Origin: Paenibacillus odorifer
GTDB lineage: Bacteria > Bacillota > Bacilli > Paenibacillales > Paenibacillaceae
Direction of reading: 5' to 3'
NCBI RefSeq assembly: GCF_000758725.1
Contig: NZ_CP009428.1
Coordinates: 4,030,001-4,094,000 of the forward strand
Length of the DNA: 64,000 nucleotides
Shown here: piece by piece, positions 1-8,458 of the stretch
Numbering within the stretch: position 1 is the first letter of the stretch
Layout of the letters: each line of letters opens with the position of its first letter
The notes under the pieces: model-generated
What the model saw: the letters and a program-made list of their open reading frames with translations, nothing else
The model's database searches: none
Told to the model about the DNA's origin: nothing
Made by a program: the position numbers and the translations under genes

Positions 1-68
1 TGAACATAAATGGACTAAAGTGTACCTATACGAACGATAATATGTACACAAAGGAGATTGAACATTCA

Positions 69-902
69 ATGGAAAGACGTTTCGCATCCCATCCTAATGA
101 AGTAAAACAATTTGACACTGAGCGCCTCCGTAAGGAATTCCACATTCCCGTTATTTTTGCACCAGATGAGCTAAAGCTTGTCCTAACCCATGAAGATCGT
201 ATGATCGTTGGTGGAGCTAATCCTGTAAAAGAAGAGGTTGCGCTTACTACTGACCTTAAAGAACTTGGGGTTACTTATTTCTTGGAACGCCGTGAACTGG
301 GCATCATCAATGTCGGTGGTAAAGGCTCCGTGGTTGTAGATGGCACAGAATATGAAGTAGATTTCAAAGAATGTCTTTATGTAGGTCAAGGTTCTAAAGA
401 TGTAGTCTTCAAAAGTGCAGACGCTTCCAAACCTGCTAAATTCTATTTGAATTCTGCTCCTGCCCATCAGTCCTACCCTACTACCAAAACCACACTGGCC
501 GATTCTGAATCCGGTGCGATGGGTGGTCTGGAGAACTCTAACGAGCGGACAATCCACCGCTTCATTCACACAAATGGTGTGCAAAGTGCCCAACTGGTTA
601 TGGGTATGACCCAACTGAAACCAGGCAGCATGTGGAACACAATGCCAGCACATACCCATCCACGCCGGATGGAAGCCTATTTCTATTTTGATCTTCCGGA
701 CGATTCCGTTGTATTCCACTTGATGGGAGAACCTGACGAAACCCGCCATATCGTAATGCATAACGAACAAGCGGTTATTTCTCCAAGCTGGTCCATCCAC
801 AGTGGTGTCGGCACTCATAACTATACTTTTATCTGGAGTATGGCTGGCGATAATAAAAGATATGATGATATGGACCCCGTATCCATGAAAGAATTACAAT
901 AG
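69..902 (+). CDS. kduI: 5-keto-4-deoxyuronate isomerase KduI
   Basis: Cytosolic isomerase that converts 5-keto-4-deoxyuronate to 2,5-diketo-3-deoxygluconate in breakdown of unsaturated uronates from pectin-like polymers or glycosaminoglycans. The start at 69 gives 277 residues, the normal family length, and begins MERRFASHP; an ATG at 42 adds nine residues that do not fit the family. An AAGGAG lies at 51-56, 12 bases before the start. The cupin metal site is visible as H195, H197 and E202 (in HTHPRRME) with H244, almost the numbering of the E. coli zinc site. The gene is followed at once by a DeoR regulator and kduD, so substrate, regulator and the next enzyme form one unit. Its promoter lies outside or at the very edge of the window. 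Confidence 0.95.
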   Translation: MERRFASHPNEVKQFDTERLRKEFHIPVIFAPDELKLVLTHEDRMIVGGANPVKEEVALTTDLKELGVTYFLERRELGIINVGGKGSVVVDGTEYEVDFKECLYVGQGSKDVVFKSADASKPAKFYLNSAPAHQSYPTTKTTLADSESGAMGGLENSNERTIHRFIHTNGVQSAQLVMGMTQLKPGSMWNTMPAHTHPRRMEAYFYFDLPDDSVVFHLMGEPDETRHIVMHNEQAVISPSWSIHSGVGTHNYTFIWSMAGDNKRYDDMDPVSMKELQ

Positions 903-936
903 AGATAAATCAATTACGGAAAGATGAGGCAGGCGG

Positions 937-1692
937 ATGAACCCGATACGACGACACGAGATGATTATGGAAGTTATGCTGAACCAAAAAGATGTAACGG
1001 TGAATGAACTGAGCGATAAGCTTCAGGTTACTGGAAAAACAATACGTGAGGATTTAAGTAGGCTGGAGGAACAAGGACTGATCGTACGTGTACATGGCGG
1101 AGCTGTGCTGGCACAAAGCGACCAGTTTGGTATTTTGCCCTCCAAGGACCCGCTGGATAAATACTCTGACGAGAAGACGGAGATTGCCTTGCGTGCGCTT
1201 GCTCATATTGAACCGGACGATATTATCGCTCTTGACGGCGGTAGCACCACGCTTGAAATTGCTCGGCGTCTGGACAATATGCCACTAACGGTAGTCACCA
1301 ATGATGTATACATCATCAGCGAACTGGTTCCCAAAGATAACATCCGTCTGGTCGTTCCCGGTGGTTATCGTGTCCGTAATATGTTGGCTGGTCCTGAAGC
1401 CGTCTCCTATGTACAAAAGCTTAATATTCAAAAAGCATTCCTTTCTTCGACTGCTATTCATATAGAGCATGGACTCTCCATTTATACAGGAGATTTAATT
1501 GAGTTCAAGCAAGCCCTTGTATCTACAGCCCGTAAGGTATTCGCGGTTGTAGATCATCATAAATTCGGCCATACTGCACTGCGTACCTTCGCTTCCCTAC
1601 AAGAAGTTGACGTGATCCTGACGGACAAAGGGCTCTCCCCCGAAACGGCAGAACAGTTCCGCAGTGCAGGCGTTACAATTGAATGCGGGTAA
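937..1692 (+). CDS. DeoR-family transcriptional regulator of the kdu genes
   Basis: Sugar-responsive repressor of 251 residues. The first 55 residues form the DeoR winged helix (ELSDKLQVTGKTIREDLSRL is the recognition part), followed by the DeoRC sensor domain with GGSTTLEIAR near residue 96, the phosphosugar-binding loop typical of the family. It lies between kduI and kduD on the same strand, 34 bases after kduI and 45 before kduD, so it probably controls these genes. Its ligand cannot be read from sequence; a phosphorylated ketodeoxygluconate-type intermediate is an inference from context. In many bacteria the kdu genes are run by IclR-type KdgR proteins, so a DeoR type here is a lineage choice rather than the textbook arrangement. 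Confidence 0.88.
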   Translation: MNPIRRHEMIMEVMLNQKDVTVNELSDKLQVTGKTIREDLSRLEEQGLIVRVHGGAVLAQSDQFGILPSKDPLDKYSDEKTEIALRALAHIEPDDIIALDGGSTTLEIARRLDNMPLTVVTNDVYIISELVPKDNIRLVVPGGYRVRNMLAGPEAVSYVQKLNIQKAFLSSTAIHIEHGLSIYTGDLIEFKQALVSTARKVFAVVDHHKFGHTALRTFASLQEVDVILTDKGLSPETAEQFRSAGVTIECG

Positions 1693-1737
1693 AAACCCGG
1701 AATAACAATCCATTTACAATAAAGGGGCGTAATTTAT

Positions 1738-2493
1738 ATGTCATCATTATTCAGCTTGGCAGGTAAAACAGCTATTGTAACAGGCGCAGCTCAAGGTCTT
1801 GGACAAGGAATCGCGCTTGCATTTGCAGAAGCCGGTGCAGATGTTGCATCAGTCTCCCTTAATTCGAGTGAAGAAACTGTAAATGCAGCAAAAGCTTTTG
1901 GAGTAAAAGCAGTTAGTATCGAATCTGACTTAAGTGATCATAGCAAGCTGCAAAGCACTTTTGACCAAGCGTTAGAGCTGACCGGACATGTTGACATTCT
2001 CGTAAACTGCGCCGGAATGATCCGCCGTGCACCGGCAAAAGATCATAGTGAAAAAGACTGGTTTGATGTAATCAATTTGAACCTGAACACAGTGTTCCTT
2101 CTGTCGCAAATTGCAGGCCGCCACTTCCTGGAAAGAGGATCCGGCAAAATCATTAACATCGCCTCCATGCTCTCCTATCAAGGCGGAATCAATGTCCCTG
2201 GTTACACTGCGAGTAAACACGGGGTTGCTGGTCTTACTAAAGCTTTTGCCAATGAATGGGCAGGCTCCGGTCTGAACATCAATGCAATTGCACCAGGTTA
2301 TATGGCTACTGAAAATACCGCTCCAATCCGTGCCGACCAAAGTCGTTCGGACTCTATCTTAGACCGTATCCCTGCAGCACGTTGGGGAACGCCTGATGAT
2401 GTTAAAGGTCCTGCCGTATTCTTGGCTTCCGCAGCATCTGACTACTTGAACGGTCACGTTCTTAATGTGGATGGCGGATGGATGGCTAGATAA
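1738..2493 (+). CDS. kduD: 2-dehydro-3-deoxy-D-gluconate 5-dehydrogenase KduD
   Basis: Short-chain dehydrogenase that reduces 2,5-diketo-3-deoxygluconate, the KduI product, to 2-keto-3-deoxygluconate with NAD(P)H. At 251 residues it has the classical SDR layout: the cofactor loop TGAAQGLGQG at 15-24, NCAG at about 90-93, catalytic S143 and the Y156-x3-K160 pair (YTASK). An AAAGGGGCG ribosome-binding site precedes the ATG. It is the last gene of the kdu unit and is followed 8 bases later by a strong terminator hairpin. No kdgK or kdgA gene is present here, so later steps must be encoded elsewhere. SDR specificity is hard to assign from sequence alone, but adjacency to kduI makes the call firm. 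Confidence 0.92.
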   Translation: MSSLFSLAGKTAIVTGAAQGLGQGIALAFAEAGADVASVSLNSSEETVNAAKAFGVKAVSIESDLSDHSKLQSTFDQALELTGHVDILVNCAGMIRRAPAKDHSEKDWFDVINLNLNTVFLLSQIAGRHFLERGSGKIINIASMLSYQGGINVPGYTASKHGVAGLTKAFANEWAGSGLNINAIAPGYMATENTAPIRADQSRSDSILDRIPAARWGTPDDVKGPAVFLASAASDYLNGHVLNVDGGWMAR

Positions 2494-2500
2494 TCCATAC

Positions 2501-2533
2501 AAAAATGGGTGTCCCATAGGGGCACCCATTTTT
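2501..2533 (+). terminator. Rho-independent terminator after kduD
   Basis: Inverted repeat AAAAATGGGTG / CACCCATTTTT with an extra CCC/GGG inner stem, ending in a T run. It closes the kdu unit. Confidence 0.9.
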
Positions 2534-2546
2534 GTGTGTGGATATG

Positions 2547-2720
2547 AAGCACTATCGGACTCAACTGACTGTTCTGCACACGAAATAGCTAAAAGACTCA
2601 ACTGAGCGATCTGCACATGCAGCACCTAAAGGACTCAGCTGACCGATCTCCATACGCAGCAGCTAAAGGACTCAACTGAACAATCTGCACATGCAGAAGC
2701 TAAAGGACTCAGCTGACCTT
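2547..2720. repeat. Five-copy 37-bp direct tandem repeat
   Basis: The core GGACTCA(A/G)CTGA recurs at exact 37-base steps; GACTCA starts at 2558, 2595, 2632, 2669 and 2706. Units also share CTGCACATGCAG-like tails. Units abut with no unique spacers, so this is not a CRISPR array. The last unit is also the outer forward arm of the four-arm element that follows. No open frame or RNA signal is seen. Confidence 0.85.
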
Positions 2721-2881
2721 ATACCCCGTTTTATCCGCTATTTGGATAGCTATCGGACCTCATAGCCGCTATTGGTGCAAAAAAAGCTAATTATAAGCTC
2801 CTTCCTGAGCAATAGCGACGCTGGAGTCCGAAAACCTGCTTAATAGGCGTTAAATTCGCAAATAGGGGCATCTGGGTCCGA
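2702..2881. repeat. Four-arm intergenic repeat element, locus A
   Basis: Two forward arms with GGAC heads at about 2704 and 2754 are 50 bp apart. Two inverted arms ending in GTCCG at 2826-2830 and 2876-2880 are also 50 bp apart. Inner parts carry CGCTATTGG against CAATAGCG. The same plan recurs near 18.7-19.6, 33.2 and 63.1 kb. It lies between the kduD terminator and a convergent gene and codes for nothing visible. Confidence 0.75.
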
Positions 2882-2916
2882 AAATCTCAGTACCAGTGGT
2901 GGTTGATCCTTCTGCG

Positions 2917-3369
2917 TCATTTAAATAAGCTTGCAATGGAATTCACATCAAAATCACTAGTCATTCTAAAGTTTCCCGAACTGTATTTGTCCTTCTTATC
3001 AAGATCCGTCACATACAGGAAGTTAGTATCCGTAAGATTCATGCCAAACCTCAAGCTGTTATTCACAATAATACTTATCCAGTAGGTCTCCGTAGATTTG
3101 TCCAAAGCACTACTTCTTCTCAATTTTACATCTGAAAAAGCATAAATGATCTTTTCAATTTCCTTCGGATCTTCAATCACTACCTTTTCATCCACTGAGT
3201 ATTTCTCAATCTCGATAGAGGTGATTTCTGTTTCGTCGATTTGATCCAACACTAAATTCTCAAATGAATTATAACTATGGTAGAGATTAATGATTACTGG
3301 GATTTCGATCAATAAAAAAATAAGTACGAGAAATACATAACGTTTCTTCATATTCATAATTATGAACAC
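2917..3369 (-). CDS. Hypothetical membrane-anchored protein
   Basis: Unrecognised protein of up to 150 residues. It starts with a short basic stretch and a hydrophobic segment (YVFLVLIFLLIEIPVIINL, about residues 11-29), then a hydrophilic domain rich in acidic residues and beta-type patterns, consistent with an N-terminal anchor and an extracellular domain. The start is uncertain: GTG at 3369 overlaps the stop of the upstream gene by ten bases, while ATG codons at 3357 and 3351 would also keep the membrane segment. Overlap with the upstream gene on the same strand suggests translational coupling and a shared role. No family was recognised. Confidence 0.6.
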   Translation of the reverse strand: MFIIMNMKKRYVFLVLIFLLIEIPVIINLYHSYNSFENLVLDQIDETEITSIEIEKYSVDEKVVIEDPKEIEKIIYAFSDVKLRRSSALDKSTETYWISIIVNNSLRFGMNLTDTNFLYVTDLDKKDKYSSGNFRMTSDFDVNSIASLFK

Positions 3370-3884
3370 CCTATTTCTACAAACTCCTCTGGATGAGAGC
3401 GAATATATTCGCCAATTATTCTATGCGTATTTGGTGTCAGGTTCTTATATCGTTCGAATAACCCAGTAATTACTTCTAACAGCTGAGGGTCTCGATCCAA
3501 ATCCGTGATGGCAGCATCCGCCCACTCTTTACCCAGTCGATGATTTCTTTCCTCGAGAAATGTCTTTGTTTCCTGAAGCAAAAGAATCATGGGTGAATCG
3601 TCAAAAAATCGTATGCCTCCTATCACCCCTGTCCAATACCCTGGCAGGTCTTGCATGTAGGAAATCCATGCATAATACTCCCCTTCGGAATTACAGCTGT
3701 GACCATATAGCACTCTGTACATACATAATGCTTGTTGCCCCTCTGTGAGCTTCGAGATCACTTCTGATTTGGTCGATGGCGATTTTCCGCGAATCAGCTG
3801 AAAGGTAGGCTCCATACAGGCCCATCCTAACCTTTCATCACTTAAAGTGTCCAAGTCTTCCTGCTTCATGGCTACTAAATTCAT
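3360..3884 (-). CDS. Hypothetical cytosolic protein
   Basis: Protein of 174 residues without signal peptide or membrane segment, preceded by a very strong GGAGGAG ribosome-binding site six bases from the ATG. The middle (EGQQALCMYRVLYGHSCNSEGEYYAWI) faintly recalls DMP19/DUF4375-type proteins, but the match is too weak to claim. It has few charged clusters and one conserved-looking Trp/Tyr-rich helix pair. It overlaps the start of the membrane-anchored gene downstream, so the two probably form a two-gene unit. No function is proposed. Confidence 0.6.
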   Translation of the reverse strand: MNLVAMKQEDLDTLSDERLGWACMEPTFQLIRGKSPSTKSEVISKLTEGQQALCMYRVLYGHSCNSEGEYYAWISYMQDLPGYWTGVIGGIRFFDDSPMILLLQETKTFLEERNHRLGKEWADAAITDLDRDPQLLEVITGLFERYKNLTPNTHRIIGEYIRSHPEEFVEIGCS

Positions 3885-4026
3885 TTAACTCCTCCTTTGA
3901 TTAACATCCAAAAATATACATATCTTTCTTAACGATGTCAATAAAAATCACTTAGGCACATGAAGCAATTCGATCGTTTTTATGATAGGCTTTAGGCAGT
4001 ATATTTTTTCACAAAGGAGCTTTTCT

Positions 4027-4677
4027 ATGCATAATGAGATACTTACTATATTTGATGAAGGCGGTCACCGAATCGGTACAGCTCCACGGGAAGAAGTACA
4101 CCGGTTAGGACATTGGCACGAGACCTTCCACTGCTGGTTTATAAACAAAACCCAAGAAATCCCCTATATTTATTTACAGCTTCGTAGTGAGCAGAAACAA
4201 GATTATGCAGGATTGCTGGACATCACGGCCGCTGGACATTTGCTGACACACGAAACGGTAGAGGACGGGATTCGCGAAGTTCAAGAAGAACTCGGTTTGG
4301 AGCTAGCTTTTGATGAGCTGATTCCCTTAGGTACAATTCCTTACTGTATGATCAAAGAAAATCTAATCGATAAAGAACGAGCGCATGTTTTTGTTTATAA
4401 CAATCCTTATCCACTGGACGATTTTAAGCTGCAAGAAGAAGAGGTCGCAGGAATTGTTATCACAAAGTTTGCGGACTTCCGAAGCTTTTGGCAGGGAGAA
4501 ATACATAGTCTACAAATCAATGGTTTCAAAGTCGATTCAAACGGGCAGAAAATCAACATTCAACAGAGTGTGGATCGGACTCATTTTGTGCCTCATGAAG
4601 CAGCTTATTTCACTCGGATCATTGAGGGCATCGAAGCAATAATTCTAACATCAACCATCGTCACGGAGGACATATGA
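4027..4677 (+). CDS. Nudix hydrolase, isopentenyl-isomerase-like subgroup
   Basis: Hydrolase of nucleoside-diphosphate-linked compounds, 216 residues. The ATG at 4027 is chosen because AAAGGAG lies eight bases before it; an upstream in-frame ATG at 3982 has no such site. The Nudix box is at residues 70-91 (GHLLTHETVEDGIREVQEEL followed by GL). The spacing between the first Glu and the RE pair is six residues instead of the canonical seven, as seen in the IDI-like group whose substrates are mostly unknown. It overlaps the next gene, a GNAT acetyltransferase, by four bases, so the two are co-translated. Housecleaning of damaged nucleotides or a resistance role is possible; the substrate cannot be inferred. 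Confidence 0.82.
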   Translation: MHNEILTIFDEGGHRIGTAPREEVHRLGHWHETFHCWFINKTQEIPYIYLQLRSEQKQDYAGLLDITAAGHLLTHETVEDGIREVQEELGLELAFDELIPLGTIPYCMIKENLIDKERAHVFVYNNPYPLDDFKLQEEEVAGIVITKFADFRSFWQGEIHSLQINGFKVDSNGQKINIQQSVDRTHFVPHEAAYFTRIIEGIEAIILTSTIVTEDI

Positions 4678-5219
4678 TCATTAATCCTCAAACATCTACA
4701 GTGAATGGAATCCAATACAGCATTAGATCTGCTGCCTCAAAAGACGCTAAGATGTTGTCTGAATTAAGAGTACGTATCGATGGAGAGACTGAGAATTTAG
4801 ATCGGGAACCAGGCGAAGCCTTTATTGACGAAGAAGGATTTGAACAGCTTATTCAAGCCGATTCAGAGAAAAATAATAACCTCTTTCTAGTCGCAGTAGT
4901 GGATGATCAAATCGTTGCGTTCTCCAGATGCGAAGGTTATCCCTTAAAAAGATTCGCTCATAAAGTAGAATTCGGAGTATGTGTGCTGCAGGAGTATTGG
5001 GGATATGGTATTGGAAAAAATCTTCTTGGCGAATCGATTGCCTGGGCTGACACTAACGGTATTCAAAAGATCACCCTAAATGTGCTGGAAACGAACACCA
5101 ATGCTATTAAGCTTTATCAAAAGCTTGGCTTTGAAATCGAAGGGATTTTAAAGAAAGATAAACTTCTATCGGACGGCAAATTGTATAACACCATTATGAT
5201 GGGAAGAGTTAAGAACTGA
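4674..5219 (+). CDS. GNAT-family N-acetyltransferase
   Basis: Acetyl-CoA-dependent acetyltransferase of 181 residues. The GNAT fold shows as the acetyl-CoA binding stretch VLQEYWGYGIGKNLL (Q/RxxGxG/A type, about residues 103-117) and the C-terminal NTNAIKLYQKLGFEIEG motif shared by RimJ/RimL and PhnO-like enzymes. A GGAGG at 4664 precedes the ATG, which lies inside the end of the Nudix gene. Substrate (protein amino terminus, antibiotic or small amine) is not visible. It is followed by a bidirectional terminator. Confidence 0.85.
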   Translation: MIINPQTSTVNGIQYSIRSAASKDAKMLSELRVRIDGETENLDREPGEAFIDEEGFEQLIQADSEKNNNLFLVAVVDDQIVAFSRCEGYPLKRFAHKVEFGVCVLQEYWGYGIGKNLLGESIAWADTNGIQKITLNVLETNTNAIKLYQKLGFEIEGILKKDKLLSDGKLYNTIMMGRVKN

Positions 5220-5235
5220 TTCTATTCAAAAAAAA

Positions 5236-5262
5236 GGCAGAACCTGAAACTCAGGTCCTGCC
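5236..5262. terminator. Bidirectional terminator between GNAT gene and GH42 gene
   Basis: Hairpin GGCAGAACCTGA / TCAGGTCCTGCC flanked by an A run on the left and CTCTTTATT on the right, placed between convergent genes. Confidence 0.85.
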
Positions 5263-5268
5263 TCTTTA

Positions 5269-7344
5269 TTATACTAATGCTTTACGCTTCAACATCGCAA
5301 GTCCATTCACCGCTAGATTCAATAGGGCCGGAGCTGAAAGACCTGTTTCCAAGTCTGTGTATTCCGCTCCATCCAGCTCTACCGTTTGCGGACTGCCGCT
5401 GAAATTTTGCACAAAAACATAATCACTTTCGCCATCTGTGCGAAGTTGTGCAGTCACACCTGCTGGAAGCTCACTATCCATCGCACGGGTAATTCCTGCC
5501 TTAGATGTGATCGCTGCGTATAGCTCAACATAGAATGAAGTCTCTTTCACCCGGGTAGCAAGATGGTACGCATTTCCTTCACCGAAACGATTGACTGTAA
5601 GCGCTGGACGGCCTGCGTAGAAATCGTTGCGATAATGCCCCAAAGCCTCTGCACCTTCCAAATGAATCAGCTCAGCAATCTCATGCGCATCGTAGTCACC
5701 GCTTAGCTTAAGTTTATTACCTGCCTCCATTACTATCCCGTTCAGATCACGGCTGTGCAGCCCTTCTGTCTCCTCTGCCCAAATCCCCAGTGTTCTGCGC
5801 AGTGGACCAGGGAATCCTCCCAGATGACATAAATCCGTTTCGTTAACTACTCCTGACCAATAGGTTGCGAGGAATGTGCCGCCTTGCTCCACATATTTCT
5901 CAATTCGCTTTCCATTCTCTTCACTAATCAGATATAACATAGGTGCAACAACCAGCTTGTAGGCAGACAAATCATCTCCAGAGCCTATAATATCAACTGG
6001 AATGCCCAGCTCCCAAAGTGCACGATAATGCTGCAGCACCGTCTCCTCATAACGTAATCCGGAATTACGGATGCCTTGCGCATCCTTTATCGCCCAGCGG
6101 TTGTCCCAATCGAAAATAATCGCCGTCTGCGCCGGAGTGGACGTACCCACTACTTCCGTCATTCCCGCAAGCGTCTTTCCTACTTCCGCTACATCTTGGA
6201 ATACTCGAGTCTCGGAATGGCCACTGTGGTCTACAACTGCACCATGGAACTTCTCACTTGATCCGCGGCTTTTGCGCCATTGGAAATACTGCACAGAATC
6301 CGAACCATGCGCTACCGCTTGCAAGGAAGACAGCTTGTGCATTCCGGGACGTTTTAGCTTACTGACCGATTGCCAGTTCGTAAGGGATGGCGTGCTTTCC
6401 ATCAGCAAGAACGGTTTCTTTTTAAAAGAGCGCATTAAGTCGTAGTGCATCGCCGCCCATGCTGCCAATCTAGTATCGTCACCGTCTTCGGTATAATGCC
6501 AGTCTGGATAAGCGTCCCATGAGACCACATCCAAGATTTTGGCCAGCTCGCGGTAATCAATACCATCGATCATATGCATATTCGTCGTAATAGGCAGCTC
6601 TAGATTGTACGGACGAACCGTATTGATCTCGTGCTGGCAGAAGTCAATCGTCCGTTCACTAACAAAACGCCGCCAGTCAAGATTCAAGCCGTGTACTTGT
6701 GTCTCACCATGTGGAGCTGGGGATTCAATCTGTGACCATGAAGTATAGGTATGGCTCCAAAAAGTAGCCCACCAAGCATGATTCACCTCATCCAAACTGT
6801 TATTATATTTCACCTTCAGCCATTCTCTAAAAGCATCCTGGCAGAGCTCACAGTGACACTCCCCACCGAACTCATTCGAAATATGCCACCCGATAATGGC
6901 TGGATGCTGGCTGTACCGTTCCGCTAGCTTTGCATTCAGAATTGCAGTTTTCTCACGGTACACTGGTGAGGTAAAGCAATGGTTATGACGGAAGCCATGC
7001 AAATTGTGAACACGGTTACGCTCCACTCTTAAGACTTCTGGATATTTTTGCGACATCCATGCTGGGCGGGCACCACTTGGCGTTGCCAAGATAGCGTAAA
7101 TCCCATTCTCTGCAAAAGAATCAAGTACACCATCCAACCATTCGAAAGTGAACACACCCTCTTCTGGTTCAAGAGATACCCACGAGAAAATGCCTACGGA
7201 CATGACATTGCAGCCCGCCAGCTTCATTAATCGGATATCCTCACGCAATACTTCCGGATATTTCAGCCATTGTTCAGGATTATAATCAGCACCGTGCAGC
7301 ATGACACCAGCTTTACTGCTTATCGGGGAATGTTTTTTATTCAT
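5269..7344 (-). CDS. GH42 beta-galactosidase
   Basis: Retaining glycoside hydrolase of family 42, 691 residues, cytosolic (no signal peptide). It cleaves beta-galactosides, often plant galacto-oligosaccharides. The TIM barrel begins MLHGADYNPEQW; the acid/base is E158 in HISNEFGG and the nucleophile is E316 in LLMESTPS. The zinc cluster of many GH42 enzymes is intact: C123, C163, C165 and C168. The trimerisation domain and a small C-terminal beta domain follow. An AraC regulator is divergent and a GH43 relic lies beyond it, pointing to an arabinogalactan or galactan utilisation locus. Start ATG at 7344; a TTGAAA-17-TAAATA promoter-like pair is visible in the divergent spacer. Confidence 0.95.
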   Translation of the reverse strand: MNKKHSPISSKAGVMLHGADYNPEQWLKYPEVLREDIRLMKLAGCNVMSVGIFSWVSLEPEEGVFTFEWLDGVLDSFAENGIYAILATPSGARPAWMSQKYPEVLRVERNRVHNLHGFRHNHCFTSPVYREKTAILNAKLAERYSQHPAIIGWHISNEFGGECHCELCQDAFREWLKVKYNNSLDEVNHAWWATFWSHTYTSWSQIESPAPHGETQVHGLNLDWRRFVSERTIDFCQHEINTVRPYNLELPITTNMHMIDGIDYRELAKILDVVSWDAYPDWHYTEDGDDTRLAAWAAMHYDLMRSFKKKPFLLMESTPSLTNWQSVSKLKRPGMHKLSSLQAVAHGSDSVQYFQWRKSRGSSEKFHGAVVDHSGHSETRVFQDVAEVGKTLAGMTEVVGTSTPAQTAIIFDWDNRWAIKDAQGIRNSGLRYEETVLQHYRALWELGIPVDIIGSGDDLSAYKLVVAPMLYLISEENGKRIEKYVEQGGTFLATYWSGVVNETDLCHLGGFPGPLRRTLGIWAEETEGLHSRDLNGIVMEAGNKLKLSGDYDAHEIAELIHLEGAEALGHYRNDFYAGRPALTVNRFGEGNAYHLATRVKETSFYVELYAAITSKAGITRAMDSELPAGVTAQLRTDGESDYVFVQNFSGSPQTVELDGAEYTDLETGLSAPALLNLAVNGLAMLKRKALV

Positions 7345-7499
7345 TGTGTACGATCATCCTCTCAATTCTGCCCATTTATAGAATGGGACTATTCTCTGAT
7401 GATAGGCTAGAAGCGTAAGCTATCTTATTCAGGAATCATCATTTATACTATTTATAATATAAGAAAAGTCATTTCAATCAGTAGGAATATAGTCTCGAA

Positions 7500-8405
7500 G
7501 TGATAGCACAAAATGAAGATGAGGTGATAAACCTGCTGCCTTTTTCTCTGATTGAATTACCACGCGACTCTGGAACGTTGCCCCTATCCCCCTACTCTGT
7601 AGGTCGTCATATCCAATTCCATCATGTGCGCCCAGCAGGATTTCCTGTGTATCAAATCTTTTTGATCCGGACTGGAACCGGGTTATTTCGTGATCTGGAA
7701 AGTGGCACAGAAATCATACTGGAACCGGGGATGGCTTTTGCCTTCCCGCCCGATCGAGGTCATGAATATTATCCTACCTCTCATGAACCGTGGCATGTTG
7801 GCTTTATCGGCTTTCAAGGCAGTCAAGCTCATGGATTGCTGGAAGCGCTTGAACTGCTCCCTTCTGTTCCTTATAGAACGGATCGTTTTGAACAATGCTG
7901 GGAAGAAATCGGCCAAATCTGGCATACGGTGAATTCTCCTGCCCCCAATCGGCAGGACGAGATGTGGATGCAGGAGTTGTCTATCACGCTCTATAGACTG
8001 CTCTTAATGCTGCGCCCTGCCAAGAGTTCAGAAGGCTCCGGTAATCGTCTAGCCTTCGAGTCGGTCCGAAATGAAGCCCTAACTACAGCCGTCGGGCTGA
8101 TCAACGAGCATTACACAGAACCGCTTCTGATCTCCAATCTTGCAGCAGCAGTCGGCTACTCCGTGCAGCATTTCCAGCGTTTATTCGTGCAGGAATATGG
8201 GGTCACTCCGCATAAATATTTGCAGAATCTGCGGCTGGAGCGGGCGCTGCAATTAATGACGGAGGATGTGGAGATCCCCGTTCAAGATATTGCGCTTCAG
8301 CTGGGCATGGAGACTAATTATTTTATACGTGTCTTCCGAAAAAACTACGGCTGTACACCAGGCGTAATGAAAATACGTTTGCTACTAGGCGAGCAAATGA
8401 AGTAA
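7500..8405 (+). CDS. AraC-family regulator of the glycosidase locus
   Basis: Transcriptional activator of about 300 residues. The N-terminal cupin sensor (HHVRPAGFPVYQIFLIRTGTG, with the loop LEPGMAFAFPPDRGHEYYP) is followed by a C-terminal double helix-turn-helix from about residue 195, ending with the family signature NYFIRVFRKNYGCTPGVMK. The start is uncertain: GTG at 7500 or GTG at 7524, the latter with a GATGAG upstream; neither has a strong ribosome-binding site. It is divergent from the GH42 gene, 155 bases away, and directly upstream of the GH43 remnant, so galactoside or arabinoside sensing is the likely role. Confidence 0.85.
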   Translation: MIAQNEDEVINLLPFSLIELPRDSGTLPLSPYSVGRHIQFHHVRPAGFPVYQIFLIRTGTGLFRDLESGTEIILEPGMAFAFPPDRGHEYYPTSHEPWHVGFIGFQGSQAHGLLEALELLPSVPYRTDRFEQCWEEIGQIWHTVNSPAPNRQDEMWMQELSITLYRLLLMLRPAKSSEGSGNRLAFESVRNEALTTAVGLINEHYTEPLLISNLAAAVGYSVQHFQRLFVQEYGVTPHKYLQNLRLERALQLMTEDVEIPVQDIALQLGMETNYFIRVFRKNYGCTPGVMKIRLLLGEQMK

Positions 8406-8458
8406 CGCTTCCAAGCCTAATGAAGATATTGTAAAATTAAGCAGATGATAGCTTGTGA

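Noticed and set aside
183..818. Minus-strand frame of 211 codons
   Set aside because: Antisense to kduI, whose metal site and length are intact.
2547..2720. Possible CRISPR array with 37-bp repeats
   Set aside because: Units abut directly with no unique spacers and no cas genes are nearby.
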